Of a stretch of 64,000 bases of DNA, positions 53,753-64,000 are shown one piece after another. The notes below the pieces were generated by a model. That model searched no databases and was not told the origin of the DNA. It saw only the letters and a list, made by a program, of their open reading frames with translations. Location of the stretch: the NCBI GenBank assembly GCA_019925095.2, contig CM034397.1:4359763-4423762 (forward strand), in the 5' to 3' direction. Each line of letters opens with the position of its first letter. Positions within the stretch are counted from its first letter, which is position 1. The position numbers and the translations under genes were made by a program. The DNA is from Dendrolimus kikuchii (Eukaryota > Arthropoda > Insecta > Lepidoptera > Lasiocampidae).

Positions 53753-54205
53753 GGCACGTTGTCGCTTTAGTCATTCGCTCTGACTCGTATTGTGTAAACC
53801 AGCTTTATATATTATAGGCTTCACAATTTCGAAATATTATTGTAATAAATGTATATTGTAATCATTGTTATTGCTATATAATCATTGTAGCGAGTGAAAA
53901 CACGTAGTTTTTAGTGACGCGTTTTTATTTTTTAAAACCGGGTAATTTTTTTTATTTAGAAAGTTACGTTAAAGAAATACAATAACTCAATCGACCCGTT
54001 TACAAATGTATAATCATTGCAAATAGCTTAATAATTTATTACCTGCCTGAGTTTTCCTCTGGGCCGAAGGGCAAACTCCGACAAGTAACTTTATTTTACT
54101 TACCTAACAACTGAATTAGGTTTTTTATATAATATATAAACCTTCAGTGAAAAATTAATTTACTGATGGTGAAAACCGCTTACGGATGGATTAAGGAGTT
54201 AGTGG
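53753..54205. other. Intergenic, nothing recognised
   Basis: AT-rich. Confidence 0.4.
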
Positions 54206-54209
54206 ATAT

Positions 54210-54450
54210 ACATTTTTTTTATTGCATGAGATCAGCAAATAGGCAGACGGCCCACTTGATGAAAAGCGGTTACCATCGCCTATGGAAATTTGCAACACTA
54301 AAGGTGCTACAAATGCGCTGCTGCTCTCTTAAGGGAGACTGGAACCTGGTCACTAATGTCGAAACACTACTCAAGGTTATTATGGCGGCGTACTCTAGAC
54401 CAGGGTTTGTAGCTATCCAGTCAGGCAAATGCTCTACCACCTGGTAATTA
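54210..54450 (-). mobile_element. SINE-A, 5'-truncated
   Basis: 'ttattgcatgagatcagcaa' to 'gctctaccacctgg'. The 93-codon plus-strand frame across it is an artefact. Confidence 0.78.
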
Positions 54451-54887
54451 TGCAGATAGACAGATGCGGATAGCTACTTTGTTTTGTACTATGTAAAGAT
54501 ATTATATAGATATTATATATATGTAAAGATTTTATTTTAAGCCAGAATAAACTTATTATATAATGATAATACTAATTTATAAAATTAAACTTCTTTTACT
54601 TGCAAAGTCTATGATGGAATATAGACATTTCACTTGCATTTTGCAATAATATCACCACGTTTTATTGAAACATCCGTCTCACAATTTCTTCTACAATCTC
54701 CCGGTCTTATAAAAAACTACGTGATCACTAACCTGTAGGTACTTATTTTTTTATTATTAAATAGGCTTTAAAAGCCGTAAAAAATTTAACCAAAGCCAAA
54801 ATCTAGACTAGTCTATATGCTATTTCTGCATTTACCGCATCCGCACTGACGCAAAGCGAGTCAAGAAATGTTAATAGAATTATAGGC
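54451..54887. other. Intergenic, nothing recognised
   Basis: AT-rich. Confidence 0.4.
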
Positions 54888-55285
54888 TGAAGCCTTGGTT
54901 ACACATAGAGAACACTCGCTGCGAGAATTTGCTGTAGGTAACAGGCTATTCGCTGCGAATAGATTCATTCTTTCTTTCTGCTTCTCTCTCCTGGTTCCTC
55001 TGCAGCCAATTCTTTTAAAAGGATATTAGAAGTTCTGCGTTCAATCCACTTCGAACCCTTTTATGCCTTTTGTGAGTAGTGAACTCAATGACCATTTGCT
55101 TTGCTAACTCTGCAAATGCCAACCGAAACAATGTTATAGAGGTATGCGACGAATAGATGACATATTTGTATTTGAGACACAGATTACCGAAATTCTTCTC
55201 TAGAACTCGTTGTGTATCACAGGCGAGCATTATTCGAAGTGAATACACTCGCAGCGAATATACGCTGTGTGTGACCTAGGCTTAA
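54888..55285. mobile_element. MITE with 'aggcttaagc..gtcacacaca' ends
   Basis: Left 'aggctgaagccttggttaca' and right 'tgtgtgacctaggcttaagc' are imperfect inverted repeats. Subterminal 'tcgctgcgaa' motifs are inverted too (54950, 55240). Non-coding, about 400 bases. Confidence 0.6.
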
Positions 55286-56208
55286 GCTTTTGGAACAGCG
55301 TATACAAAAGCAAAGATCAAAGAAAATCAAAGAGCGGCCTAAGTCAAACTTTAATAGATGTAATAATTTGTAATACTTAGTAACAGTTGTCGAATACGCG
55401 CCTCGACCCTTGCAAGACCAACACCAAACACATGAAATAATTATGCAAAATTAAGGCTTACAAAATATTGTAAAATCGTTAAACAAAACTAAAGGCACAA
55501 AGTCATATAATGAAAATGATAATTGAAAAACAATAAAGTATTTTTTTACAATAACTGTGTTTTATTGCAGAATTTTATAACTATATTGATAAGAATTTGT
55601 GAAAATGAATATTACATATCATTTCATTATTATGTCATCACACTTGACACATATAGATATAAACTGTACCACAAAAAAAAACCACTGGTCTATGGAGACC
55701 AAGGGGTCGAGATTTCTTTGCTCAAAGAATTTCCCTTTGTATCCATCGAGGTCATGTTGAAAGCCTCCTAGGTAAGTACACTGTCCAGTGACAGTGGTTT
55801 AATGAAGTGGGGCGGGATTTATATAGTTTTTAAGTTAATTTTCAAAACTTATCCTGGTTAAGTAGATAATTACTGAATTCTTCTCGTTTCTTCGTATACT
55901 CAATGCAATGTGTAGAAGAAATGACTATCATATTCAGAGCAGAATTAAAGAGAGATAACAATTGAAATTCGTTTAAATATGACAAGAGCATGGCAATACA
56001 TGAACTGTTAAGGATTCAGTTGAAGTGACACACGTCCACTGTAATTGTTATATGACTATGAAACCATGAAAACTACTCCACGGAAATTGTACCTAGAAAT
56101 TATTTTATTGCACACAACTAAGACACATATTTACATGGAATTATTTATAAAAAATAATACTAATCTAAATATAGATTATCATAACATATTTATTTTTAAT
56201 GGGATAAA
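55286..56208. other. Intergenic, nothing recognised
   Basis: AT-rich. The 82-codon frame at 55523-55771 has no family resemblance. Confidence 0.4.
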
Positions 56209-56523
56209 TCTATACTAATATTATAAAGAGGAAAAATTTGTGTGTTTGTAACGAATAAATTCAAAAACTACTACACCGATTTCAAAAATTCTTTCGCCAT
56301 TAGACTGCTACATTATCCCAGATTAATATATGCTATATTTATTACTAGAAAAAATTAGGGATCCATACTAAAACTTCAATAATGTATCTCGAGGTGTAAA
56401 AAGTTAGAGCTTTATTGGGTCGGCGATGATATAGATTCACAATTAGATCCAGTAGATGGCGCTGGAATCGAGTTCTAGATTTTTGTGTTTTCAGGACACG
56501 ACAACGTCTACCGGAACAACTAG
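56209..56523 (+). mobile_element. Helitron-like element with both ends
   Basis: Starts 'tctatactaatattataaag', includes 'actactacaccgatttcaaa', ends 'gacaacgtctaccggaacaa' with CTAG at 56520-56523. 315 bases. Confidence 0.75.
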
Positions 56524-56564
56524 TTATATATAATTTCCAAAAAAATAATACAAATAATATACAT

Positions 56565-56730
56565 ATAGAGGTAACAAACCGCTGTCGATTGGGAACATAC
56601 TCAAAACGCTGACTGCATTCCTGCGTTGGTTGGCAGTGCAAATGGACACGTGAGGCTTCTATCAAATAAGGTGATATGTCTCTATAAAAGTTTAGGCTTC
56701 GAGACGCATTATCCCTAGAGTTTGGACATC
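56565..56730 (-). mobile_element. LINE-X 3' fragment
   Basis: 'accgctgtcgattgggaaca', 'ctgactgcattcctgcgttg' and 'cgtgaggcttctatcaaata' in reverse. Confidence 0.6.
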
Positions 56731-57599
56731 GAACGACACAAATACGTATCTCATAAATTGTATGAAACAATTTTGTTGAAAATATTGTTACAAGTTCTAA
56801 ACACCATGTTGACTTTTTTCAGGACTTTTGCCTTAATAGTTTAAAATGGTTACAGTGCCCTACAAATATTAAACCTCTCCTAGAGAACTGGTTCGCTTGT
56901 TGGAAATTAATAGTACTAACTACTAAAGTATATTATGTTTTTATAATGTTCACGTCACCGATTTTGTCGCTTGCTAGCTCGTGCTTCCTGGTTGGAAGTA
57001 ATCTATTTTAAGACACATAATATTAAAAGCAATCATAATGCGCTTATACCAACATTGAGTTTACGTTGGGAGAGCGTCTGGTGTTATTAATACAACCAAT
57101 ACTACTAACCTGACGTCATTCTGTTACGTTTAACACGGATTTATCTGTAGTGCCTTGGACACTTACGACTGTTTTACGGCACATGCCTACGTAAAATGCT
57201 ATGTATTAACGATCTTTTTTCGTGAAATTCATTGGCTTGTACCCTTCACAATGCACATATCACAAGTATGACAGATATTATAGCATTAAGGACGCCCACT
57301 TCCATGGCAGCCCTCATGTCCACGATAGCAGGCAAAACAAGAAAGTTAGTTACTCTGGTACTTCTATGTTGCATGAAAAGCAGCTAGTTATGGAGAGAAT
57401 ATTGTCCAGCCTTTATATTGTAACCTTCTATTATAGGAAGAAAGAAAAAGATTTATTGACTTCAAAAAGACGACGGTATACATAAAAAACACATAATACA
57501 TTTCCAAAAAAAATTACACAAAAACATATATAATAAATAAATAAATAAGGCTTGTACGTCGAGTTTTTTATTCAACAAATTATATGTTATTTGAATATC
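56731..57599. other. Intergenic with an unassigned 87-codon frame
   Basis: The frame at 57222-57485 (MKFIGLYPSQCTYHKYDRYY...) is open but has no recognisable domain and a Lys/Arg-rich end overlapping A-rich sequence. Not called. Confidence 0.3.
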
Positions 57600-57905
57600 A
57601 TTGAAGACCACGGGCTCTAAAAATTGCCCGGACTATTGGGAGGCTTGTGTAGGGCCATAGGAGGACCAACACTTAGAGGATCTTTTGACGAATTTAACGT
57701 ACCTAAATGTTGCGTGACACTGACTGCCGGTTATCTCTGTCTACACTATATAAAATGCACCCAAGGACAAGTTCCGGTCAGTGTAAGACTATTGTAGTAA
57801 GTCAGTTGTAATGTAGGGCTATTGAGATGAACAGCTAACGGAACTAGGGATCTAAGATTTAGGTAACTATGGCGTCTGCCCGTCGCAATGTTAGGGGAAA
57901 AAGGA
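57600..57905 (-). mobile_element. Element K partial copy
   Basis: 'gcgtgacactgactgccggt', 'tgcacccaaggacaagttcc', 'gtgtaagactattgtag' and 'tatggcgtctgcccgtcgca' match copy 2 in the same strand sense. Confidence 0.6.
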
Positions 57906-57927
57906 TAAAATGAAAATACACATACAT

Positions 57928-58012
57928 ACATACATACATAATTTCACGCCGGTTCCCTTGCGGAGTAGGCACGAACAACAGAGCGCCATTTAGGCTTATT
58001 CTTACACGAAAA
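57928..58012 (-). mobile_element. LINE-Z 3' tip
   Basis: (CATA)n then 'cacgccggttcccttgcgga' and 'gaacaacagagcgccattta', only the last ~85 bases. Confidence 0.8.
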
Positions 58013-58224
58013 TGAAAATACTTATAATTAAAAAGTAAGCCATCGTCCAAAAAGTAATTAGCATCATTTCCAATCTGTTATATTATTATAACAGGTTGTT
58101 TGGAAGCAGTGGAGGTGCTAGACCAAATTTAAACTGCCGAACAAATTGCCGACATCAGCTCTGCGAGGCTTCACATCCCAGTCAGAAAGAAAAGTATTAA
58201 ATAGAACGATACTAATGTATGACT

Positions 58225-58372
58225 ATGGGCGCGTTCCTCTTGTAGCTCACAACATCCAAAATGCTCCTCCTACCGTTCCACGAAGCGACCACGGTCGTTA
58301 GCATCGCCGCGAAAACGTCACTAATAACATACTAATTTTCGCTCACGCAGCGCTCAAAGTGCATTTTTTTTG
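58225..58372. mobile_element. MITE Q copy 3
   Basis: 'gcgcgttcctcttgtagctc', 'aaaatgctcctcctaccgtt', 'cgctcacgcagcgctcaaag'. Truncated at the right. Confidence 0.5.
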
Positions 58373-58416
58373 CGAGGCTCTTCCAGGCACTTGGAGGTTG
58401 GCGGTCGCTGCCGTCG

Positions 58417-58539
58417 CCTACGCTTAGCGTCAGCACAATCTGGAAGAGATCATTTTTAGCCATGAGACCGATTCAGAATAAATTTTAATATATTGTTAAT
58501 ATATATATATATATAGTATATATATATATGTATATATAT

Positions 58540-58621
<82 letters not shown>

Positions 58622-58757
58622 TCTATATATATATTTGTAGCCATAAAATATTATCATTATTATAAGACTACAAATAAACAATATATTAAGATTTATTCTG
58701 AATCGGTCTCATGGTTAAAAATGATCTCTTCCAGACAGTGCTGACGCTAGGCGCTAA
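58417..58757. mobile_element. Inverted-repeat element with (AT)n core
   Basis: 58417-58495 and 58679-58757 are inverted copies about 79 bases long: 'tggaagagatcatttttagc', 'catgagaccgattcagaata' against 'tattctgaatcggtctcatg', 'aaaaatgatctcttcca'. Between them lie about 180 bases, mostly (AT)n at 58498-58640. Non-coding. The Tyr-Ile frames are artefacts. Confidence 0.85.
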
Positions 58758-59223
58758 TAATTTCTCAATGTATTGAATAATTGTCAAGTTTGGGGTTATG
58801 GACTTCATAATGTGCAAAAATATATTGCACATGTGTGTACCTGAATTGCATAATTAGAATTATGTTACGTATTATAGATATTTGTGAAATATTCGATAAA
58901 TACATGTTCTATCCTAATTTAAAATGTACAGTGCCTAAAACTACGTGATCTACGTGACATACTTAGACAACATCTTCATAAAATATTGTCACCAGTTTTC
59001 AATTGAACTCGAAACGTTAAAGACAAAAATTTGATCATTTAAATATTTTAAATAAGTGACAGTTCTTTTTACTAATTTCAGATAAGACGTCTTTTAAGGC
59101 GATTTTTCTAAACCAGGCGTACCCTGTTTCTAATCAAAATTTATCGATACCTTTCAACAGTGTACAACTTTTTTTTATTGAAACAATACAATAAAAAAAA
59201 ACCTTATTTTTTGTAAAGAATAG
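58758..59223. other. Intergenic, nothing recognised
   Basis: AT-rich upstream of the candidate gene at 59461. No TATA/Inr pair that I would defend. Confidence 0.35.
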
Positions 59224-59320
59224 TTAATATTCACATTGAGTTAGAGTAAGTTTAGGGGCGTTTTTTAAGGTTCTTAAAGAAGCCTACAAACTCACCCTCA
59301 CTCAATATGAATAAGACCGT
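59224..59320. repeat. Small foldback repeat, copy 2
   Basis: Arms of about 45 bases ('cacattgagttagagtaagt' against 'actcaccctcactcaatatg') around 'ggttc'. The second copy of the 45629 repeat. Confidence 0.78.
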
Positions 59321-59460
59321 TATTGTTTAAAACAGCCAGTTATTCTTATTATTTTTTAAATTATTGACTAAGATTAGAACGTATTAATTCCAAAGCCAAT
59401 TCCTTAATTAAAAAAAATAATGTTTCTTCTCTAATCGAAATTTGAATTCGATTGCTTTCA

Positions 59461-59663
59461 GGAGATAATTGCTTAGAAAATAATGAATAAAAAAAAGTTT
59501 TTTAGTCTGACGTGTGTTTTGGGGATCGTGTCTTGTTTTTCACGTGTTAACTGTTGCTGTGCACTTGGATGGAATCTATTGCCGAAGTCGTTCCCGCCTG
59601 TTTGCCCTCTGTCCTCCACTACTACCAATGTGGAAAAGGATTTTTTTGAAACACATTGTGTTG
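59461..59663 (+). CDS. Candidate first coding exon of a secreted protein
   Basis: Acceptor-like 'attgctttcag' ends at 59460, an in-frame stop lies before ATG 59483, and the frame runs to a GTAAGT donor at 59664. It encodes 60 residues: MNKKKFFSLTCVLGIVSCFS, a lysine-rich start and hydrophobic core typical of a signal peptide, then RVNCCCALGWNLLP with several Cys, a Pro/Ser/Thr segment and VEKDFFETHCV. The exon ends with one base of a split codon. The exon at 63839 begins with the two bases that complete it (GAA, Glu). The family is not recognised. Alternatively the short frame could be chance, since only splice signals and composition support it. Confidence 0.45.
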
Positions 59664-60032
59664 GTAAGTGTTCTTAAAAAAAGATACTGTAGGAATGACA
59701 ATCGTCCAGTAAAAATGTATCTATAATGTTATAAAATTCTAAACATGCCATGTTAGTACAATGAATCTATTGAAAAAAAAACAACTGGAATGCATTAGAT
59801 TTCTTGTCTGTTTGTCGGTTTTCGCTGATGGGTGGCAAATTATTTGATTTAAAATCTGCGTTACTTTTTATCCCGCGAACCTGCGGCAATTTTTCTGGGA
59901 ATGATTTAAAATGGCCAGATGAATTCAAATGTCATTTTTTTACTGATCGATATCAAATTTTATGTTATAAAGTGTGCGATATTATTATACCGGGAATCCC
60001 GCGGACTCACATGTTTACAATAAAGTCTTAAA

Positions 60033-60218
60033 TCTATAATATACTAATATAGATTTGTATTTTTGTATGTTTGTAACGAATAAACTCAAAAATTACTGAG
60101 AGATTTCAAAAATTCTTTCATCATTAGAATGCTACATTATCTCTGAATAGCTATATTTAATTTAAATAATCGGGTATTAATTTTTTTAAGACAGGACAAC
60201 TTATCGCGGGACAGCTAG
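60033..60218 (+). mobile_element. Helitron-like element with both ends
   Basis: 'tctataatatactaatatag' to 'ggacaacttatcgcgggaca' with CTAG at 60215-60218. 186 bases, internally deleted. In the intron of the candidate gene. Confidence 0.7.
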
Positions 60219-60287
60219 TGTATTATAAACTTCTAAAATGCCGTGTATACTTTGAAACTAATAAAAAAAAACAAATAGAATAGACTA

Positions 60288-60548
60288 TCAGCGCGTTTCA
60301 TTAGTAGCTCATAACGCCCAAAATGCTCCGTTAGCCGTTCCACAAGGCCACCGCGGTCGTTGTGGTCGTGGCGAAAACGTCACTAATGAAGTCATAATTT
60401 TCGATCACATAACGCACACAACGACGCATGGGTCGAATAACCGTTCCACTTGGGTTTACGATTGTAACGCCGGCAAGCAAGTGGAACGGGAAAAATCGCG
60501 GTTGTGAACGTGGTCGTTGTAAGTCTCTAATGGAACGTAGCCTATACG
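60288..60548. mobile_element. MITE Q copy 4, most complete
   Basis: Left 'gcgtttcattagtagctcat' and right 'gtaagtctctaatggaacgt' are imperfect inverted repeats. The interior carries 'gtcataattttcgatcac' and 'gcaagtggaacgggaaaaat'. Confidence 0.6.
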
Positions 60549-61046
60549 CACGATGGAAAACACGATGCATTTTTTAGATTTCTTCTTATTTATATAATTA
60601 TAAAAGAATAGGAGTTAAAATACCATCTTTCCTTAAAACATCACGGTTGAAACAATTTTCTTTAGTGTTTAAACAATAAAACAATGCGCTATTTGACTTT
60701 CTTTACTTCTACAAAACTACGTAATTACTACGTATGCTCGTGCAAAATCTATTAGAGTAGGAAGTTTTGTATGATAATAAAAAGTTTCTTAGTTGATGTT
60801 ACGATCTACTACACTATTTGACGGTACATGCCTTGGATGTGCCACATGCTTTATTGATTCTTTACTCTTTAGCCTAGGTATTGATAAATTAGTTTTTAAT
60901 TGATGGCTAAGTCGTTTTATTGATTTTATGATAACGTTTGTAGTTTATTTATTTTATTTATGTTCGATTTTTCATTCATAAAATGATAGTTATTTGTCAA
61001 CTAAATTATGTCCCGACTGAATAGAAAAGCAAAACGTTTGAGCTAT
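60549..61046. other. Nothing recognised
   Basis: AT-rich. Confidence 0.4.
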
Positions 61047-61250
61047 CATATATACTTAATATTATAAAGAGGTAAAGTTTTTGAGTTTGTGACGTTGTAA
61101 GGGGTGATCTCTGGACATAGTATACCGATTTTCAAAATTCTTTTTCTGTTGGAAAGTTACGTTAACAGGCAGTTTCATAGGCTATGTACCATGACGCTGT
61201 ATACCACGGGAGGGGGACAGAACGCGTGTGAAACCGCGCCGGGCCGCTAG
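61047..61250 (+). mobile_element. Helitron-like element with both ends
   Basis: Starts near 'atatacttaatattataaag', ends 'gaaaccgcgccgggccg' with CTAG at 61247-61250. About 204 bases. Confidence 0.7.
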
Positions 61251-61316
61251 TTATACATAAAACTGACATTTTTAATTTTATAAAATTGTATTTTGTTTTT
61301 TCATTTCATTCATTTT

Positions 61317-61465
61317 GTGACCAGGTTCCAGTCTCCCTTAAGAGAGCAGCAGCGCATTTGTAGCACCTTTGGTGTTGCAAATATCTATAGGCGATGGTAA
61401 CCGCTTTCCATCAAGTGGGCCGTCTGCCTGTCTGCTGAGCTCCTGCAATAAAAAAAAAAAAAATC
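61317..61465 (+). mobile_element. SINE-A, 5'-truncated
   Basis: 'gaccaggttccagtctccct' to 'ctcctgcaataaaaaaaaaa'. Very similar to the consensus, so relatively young. Confidence 0.8.
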
Positions 61466-61689
61466 ATTTTATATTAATGTGAATCCATTGGCAACTTTAC
61501 GTAAACTCTGTATAATGATATAATTTGAATATTTTTATGTAATAATTGATAAACCAGTCTTTATTTAGATTCAGTTATATAAATAGACATTAGAATATTT
61601 TTTCTATTAGCTGCACCTCCAACATTTAAAAACATTTGCAATGTATTGCTAAGGAGTATTTTTGCTTTCTTTGGTTATGTATGCAATTA

Positions 61690-61800
61690 AATAATGTCAG
61701 ATCAAGAACGTCCCACTGCTGGGGTACAATCTCCCAAATTTTAAAGAGGAACGGACGGTACATCATGCTTACCTAACGCGAATTGGCCAGTTGGACACAC
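61690..61800 (-). mobile_element. SINE-like repeat fragment
   Basis: 'gaacgtcccactgctggggt' and 'gcgaattggccagttggaca', the reverse of the motif type at 3005-3160. Confidence 0.45.
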
Positions 61801-62238
61801 CGTTGTTTTCAATGTGACTGTTTTCATCATGATATTTGCTTGGCGAGTAATTATAGGAATAGCATTGAATTAAGAGAATATAATTAGTAAAAAAAACTGT
61901 CAGTCGTAGAAATTCTCCTATTATATTAATGTATTCCGTGTACTCTGTGATTGCATGTCAGAAAAGAAAACATGGCCTATTAGATTAATCAAGTCTTAAA
62001 ATCACGTGGTTTCATAGTTAAGAAATTCCGGGAAAAAATGTTGGATTAGTCACATACGTAAATTGTTATGTAGTACCACTAATTCCTAATAATAGTAGCA
62101 TGGCCAATTATTTTAGCCGTCTGATTGATTGTCAGAAACAAATCCGGGAATCCCGGAATATAGAATACTGAAACATTTGAAAGGATCTTAAGCTATCGTT
62201 CTAGTGTATCGGAATTAGTTAAAATATTTTAGTGAGCA
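61801..62238. other. Nothing recognised
   Basis: AT-rich. Confidence 0.4.
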
Positions 62239-62302
62239 TACATACATACATACATAACTTCACGCCAGTTCCCTTGCGGGGTAGGCACGAACAACAGAGC
62301 AT
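62239..62302 (-). mobile_element. LINE-Z 3' tip
   Basis: (CATA)n, then 'cttcacgccagttcccttgc' and 'gaacaacagagc', about 64 bases. 'ttagtgagcat' precedes and recurs after it (62312-62322), a probable target duplication. Confidence 0.82.
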
Positions 62303-63120
62303 TGATTTTAGTGAGCATTGTATCAAATATGGTATTTTTTATGCATAAACCACTTCTGGGAAAATTCCCGCGGGGTTCCTGGGTTAAAAAAATATCCTAG
62401 ATTTTATTCATAAAATTTACTTTCGATTATTGTAAAATTATGTATCTGAAAATGACGGTCACGAAAGTTCAGTGCTTTTCCCCCATAAGTGCCCAACGTG
62501 CCTGACGAAGTTTTCACTTCAATAATGAAATATATATTAAAAATATAATATAATATCGATAAAGAAAATAAAAATGATTTCTGCTCTTGTAGAGAGAAAC
62601 AGAGGGAACATTGAAAAAAACTAACAATATATAATAGATTAGTTAAATTGCATTATCGTTAAGACTCTTCAATCAATTTCAGAGGACGTTTATATTTTCT
62701 CAATTTTTTTGGTCGATACAACATTAAGCCAATGTCATTGTGTGCATTCATAATTATTTTTTTAATAATCCTCAAGCAAAAGGATACCTGTCAAAAGCAA
62801 TAAGTAAGCCTCAGCCTATGTTTGACTGACAAGTGACACCAAATGAGGGAGTTGTTGTAGCAATTCAAAAAGTACATTAAAGTAAACAATTATTGTACGG
62901 TGCAGGTGGTGTACTCAACGAAACACCCCTTAAATATATGGAATGTATTTATTATAGACGCTTAATACAGCAATAGGTATGATTAGCACTACTGTACTAA
63001 ACGGCACGTTAAAGTCAATCAACAAGCACTAGAACTCGGATGTATCGATTTCGCCGATCAATAAATACTAATGGCACTAATCATACACACTGGTATTCAC
63101 GAAATCCACGAAAGTCACGC
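62303..63120. other. Nothing recognised
   Basis: AT-rich with Helitron-like words ('ttcccgcggggttcctggg') near 62360. Confidence 0.35.
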
Positions 63121-63138
63121 TGAAAGTAGAAATGGCTG

Positions 63139-63453
63139 TTTTTTTTTTATTGCAAGAGTTCAGCAGACAGGCAGATGGCCCACTTGATGGAAAGCGGTTA
63201 CCATCGCCTATGGACATTTATAAGACCGAAGGTGCTACAAATGCGCTGCTGCCCTCTTAAGGGAGACTGGAACCTGGTCACTAATGCCGGAACATAACAC
63301 AAGGTTGTTATGGCGGCATACTCTAGAACAGGGTTGGTCGCCATCCAGTCGGGTAAATACCCTACCACCTGGCTGTGGGTCGTTTAGTCGCCTCTTACGA
63401 CAGGCCGCCCGGCCGCAGGAAATTGTATTCTTTCTCCGTTCCTGCACGGATAA
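63139..63453 (-). mobile_element. SINE-A, near full length, with target duplication
   Basis: T-run and 'ttgcaagagttcagcagaca' to 'ctccgttcctgcacggataa'. Flanks 'aaatggctg' (63130-63138) and 'aaacggctg' (63454-63462) differ by one base. The 120- and 91-codon frames across it are repeat artefacts. Confidence 0.85.
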
Positions 63454-63838
63454 AAACGGCTGTAAAGTCTTCCGAATGTTTCCTGGTATTCCTTTTCTTC
63501 TTTTGTATGTAATTGTGTATAGCTTGATTTGGAAACTGGTTGTATACTTGCCCAATTGACTTTGACCATTGACTATTGACATGTCGCTGGCTCGCACTGC
63601 ACTCGCTTAGCTACTACAAGCAAACGCTTAGCTTCTAATCGAGCGAGCTAGCAGCGTGGTTCTGTCCATAACAATTATGATTTTAAAAATATACGATTCT
63701 ACTCTGAAACAATGTATAAAATTCTTCATTTAAAAGTACTTTCAACTAAAATTATAATTAAAAAACTGTACAATAAAAATTAAATATCAGGCATGTAGTT
63801 CCTGGCAAAAACTCATCAAATAATTAATTATTCTACAG

Positions 63839-64000
63839 AATCTACAAAAGACGAAGATCTAATACCACCGGAACTTGTGAGCGAATGTCTCCGAAGCGGT
63901 CGTGAACTTTGCCGAGCGGCAAAAAAGCGCGGCAACCAGCTGGTCCGGATTGGTATAAACTTGGAACCCTACGTTCTTTCTATGTTCCACTTCTTCAACA
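63839..64000 (+). CDS. Coding exon, partial at window end, unassigned protein
   Basis: Acceptor 'aattattctacag' ends at 63838 and the frame is open to the window edge. After completion of a split codon it reads STKDEDLIPPELVSECLRSG, RELCRAAKKRGNQLVRIGIN and LEPYVLSMFHFFN. Codons are GC-richer than the surrounding DNA, as in the FA2H exons. I do not recognise the family; the segment is helical and mixed-charge with two Cys. Its phase fits the donor at 59663, so it may be exon 2 of the secreted candidate. The minus strand is open too but reads less like a protein. Confidence 0.62.

Noticed and set aside
56345..56770. 141-codon minus-strand ORF
   Set aside because: It spans the junction of a Helitron-like end and a LINE-X fragment; a chance frame.
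57222..57485. 87-codon ORF of mixed composition
   Set aside because: No recognisable domain and no supporting signals.
63235..63597. 120-codon minus-strand ORF and its plus-strand partner
   Set aside because: Lies almost wholly within SINE-A, copies of which have different frames elsewhere.

Overview
The window looks like a chromosomal segment of a lepidopteran (moth or butterfly) genome. It is AT-rich and repeat-dense, its genes are split by GT-AG introns, and it carries Helitron-like elements ending in CTAG, tRNA-derived SINEs, jockey-like and RTE-like LINE relics, Penelope-like elements and a mariner relic. The taxonomic placement is inferred from the repeat families and the insect-like gene. 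I see no prokaryotic operon, CRISPR array, rRNA or intact tRNA gene.

One host gene is clear. It is the C-terminal catalytic part of fatty acid 2-hydroxylase (FA2H) on the + strand, in five exons: 31860-32082, 36345-36520, 36963-37089, 45335-45454 and 46058-46143. All junctions are phase-consistent and a poly(A) signal follows at 46229. The exons join into about 243 codons with all the iron-binding histidine clusters. The N-terminal cytochrome b5 exon was not found and probably lies upstream of the window. The introns are packed with transposable elements, including a mariner relic, an hAT-type MITE, a Penelope-like element inserted 11 bases after a splice donor, and several LINE and SINE tails.

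A second gene probably starts near the right end. Exon 59461-59663 encodes a signal-peptide-like start with several cysteines and ends in a strong GTAAGT donor. A clearly coding exon at 63839-64000 runs off the window and has the matching phase. A third candidate is a short Cys-Gly-Pro-rich exon at 14161-14307.

By region: 1-5 kb holds LINE and SINE relics, a large palindrome and a head-to-tail Helitron junction. 5-14 kb holds SINE-A, a Penelope-like element and several MITEs, including an hAT-type one at 13.4 kb. 14-20 kb holds LINE-Z and jockey-like reverse transcriptase remnants. 20.6-22.8 kb is a stack of nested insertions datable from their target duplications. 23-31 kb holds more LINE tails, Helitron-like elements and a tandem duplication around (AT)n. 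31.8-46.2 kb is FA2H. 46-64 kb is repeat-filled intergenic DNA plus the start of the next gene.

I found no previously undescribed multi-gene system. The most informative signals are structural: Penelope-like insertions with 12-15 bp target duplications, the nested stack, a palindrome that is open in both directions, an (AT)n tract inside 80-bp inverted repeats, and the candidate secreted-protein gene. Family letters used below (SINE-A, LINE-Z and so on) are local labels for this window, not database names.
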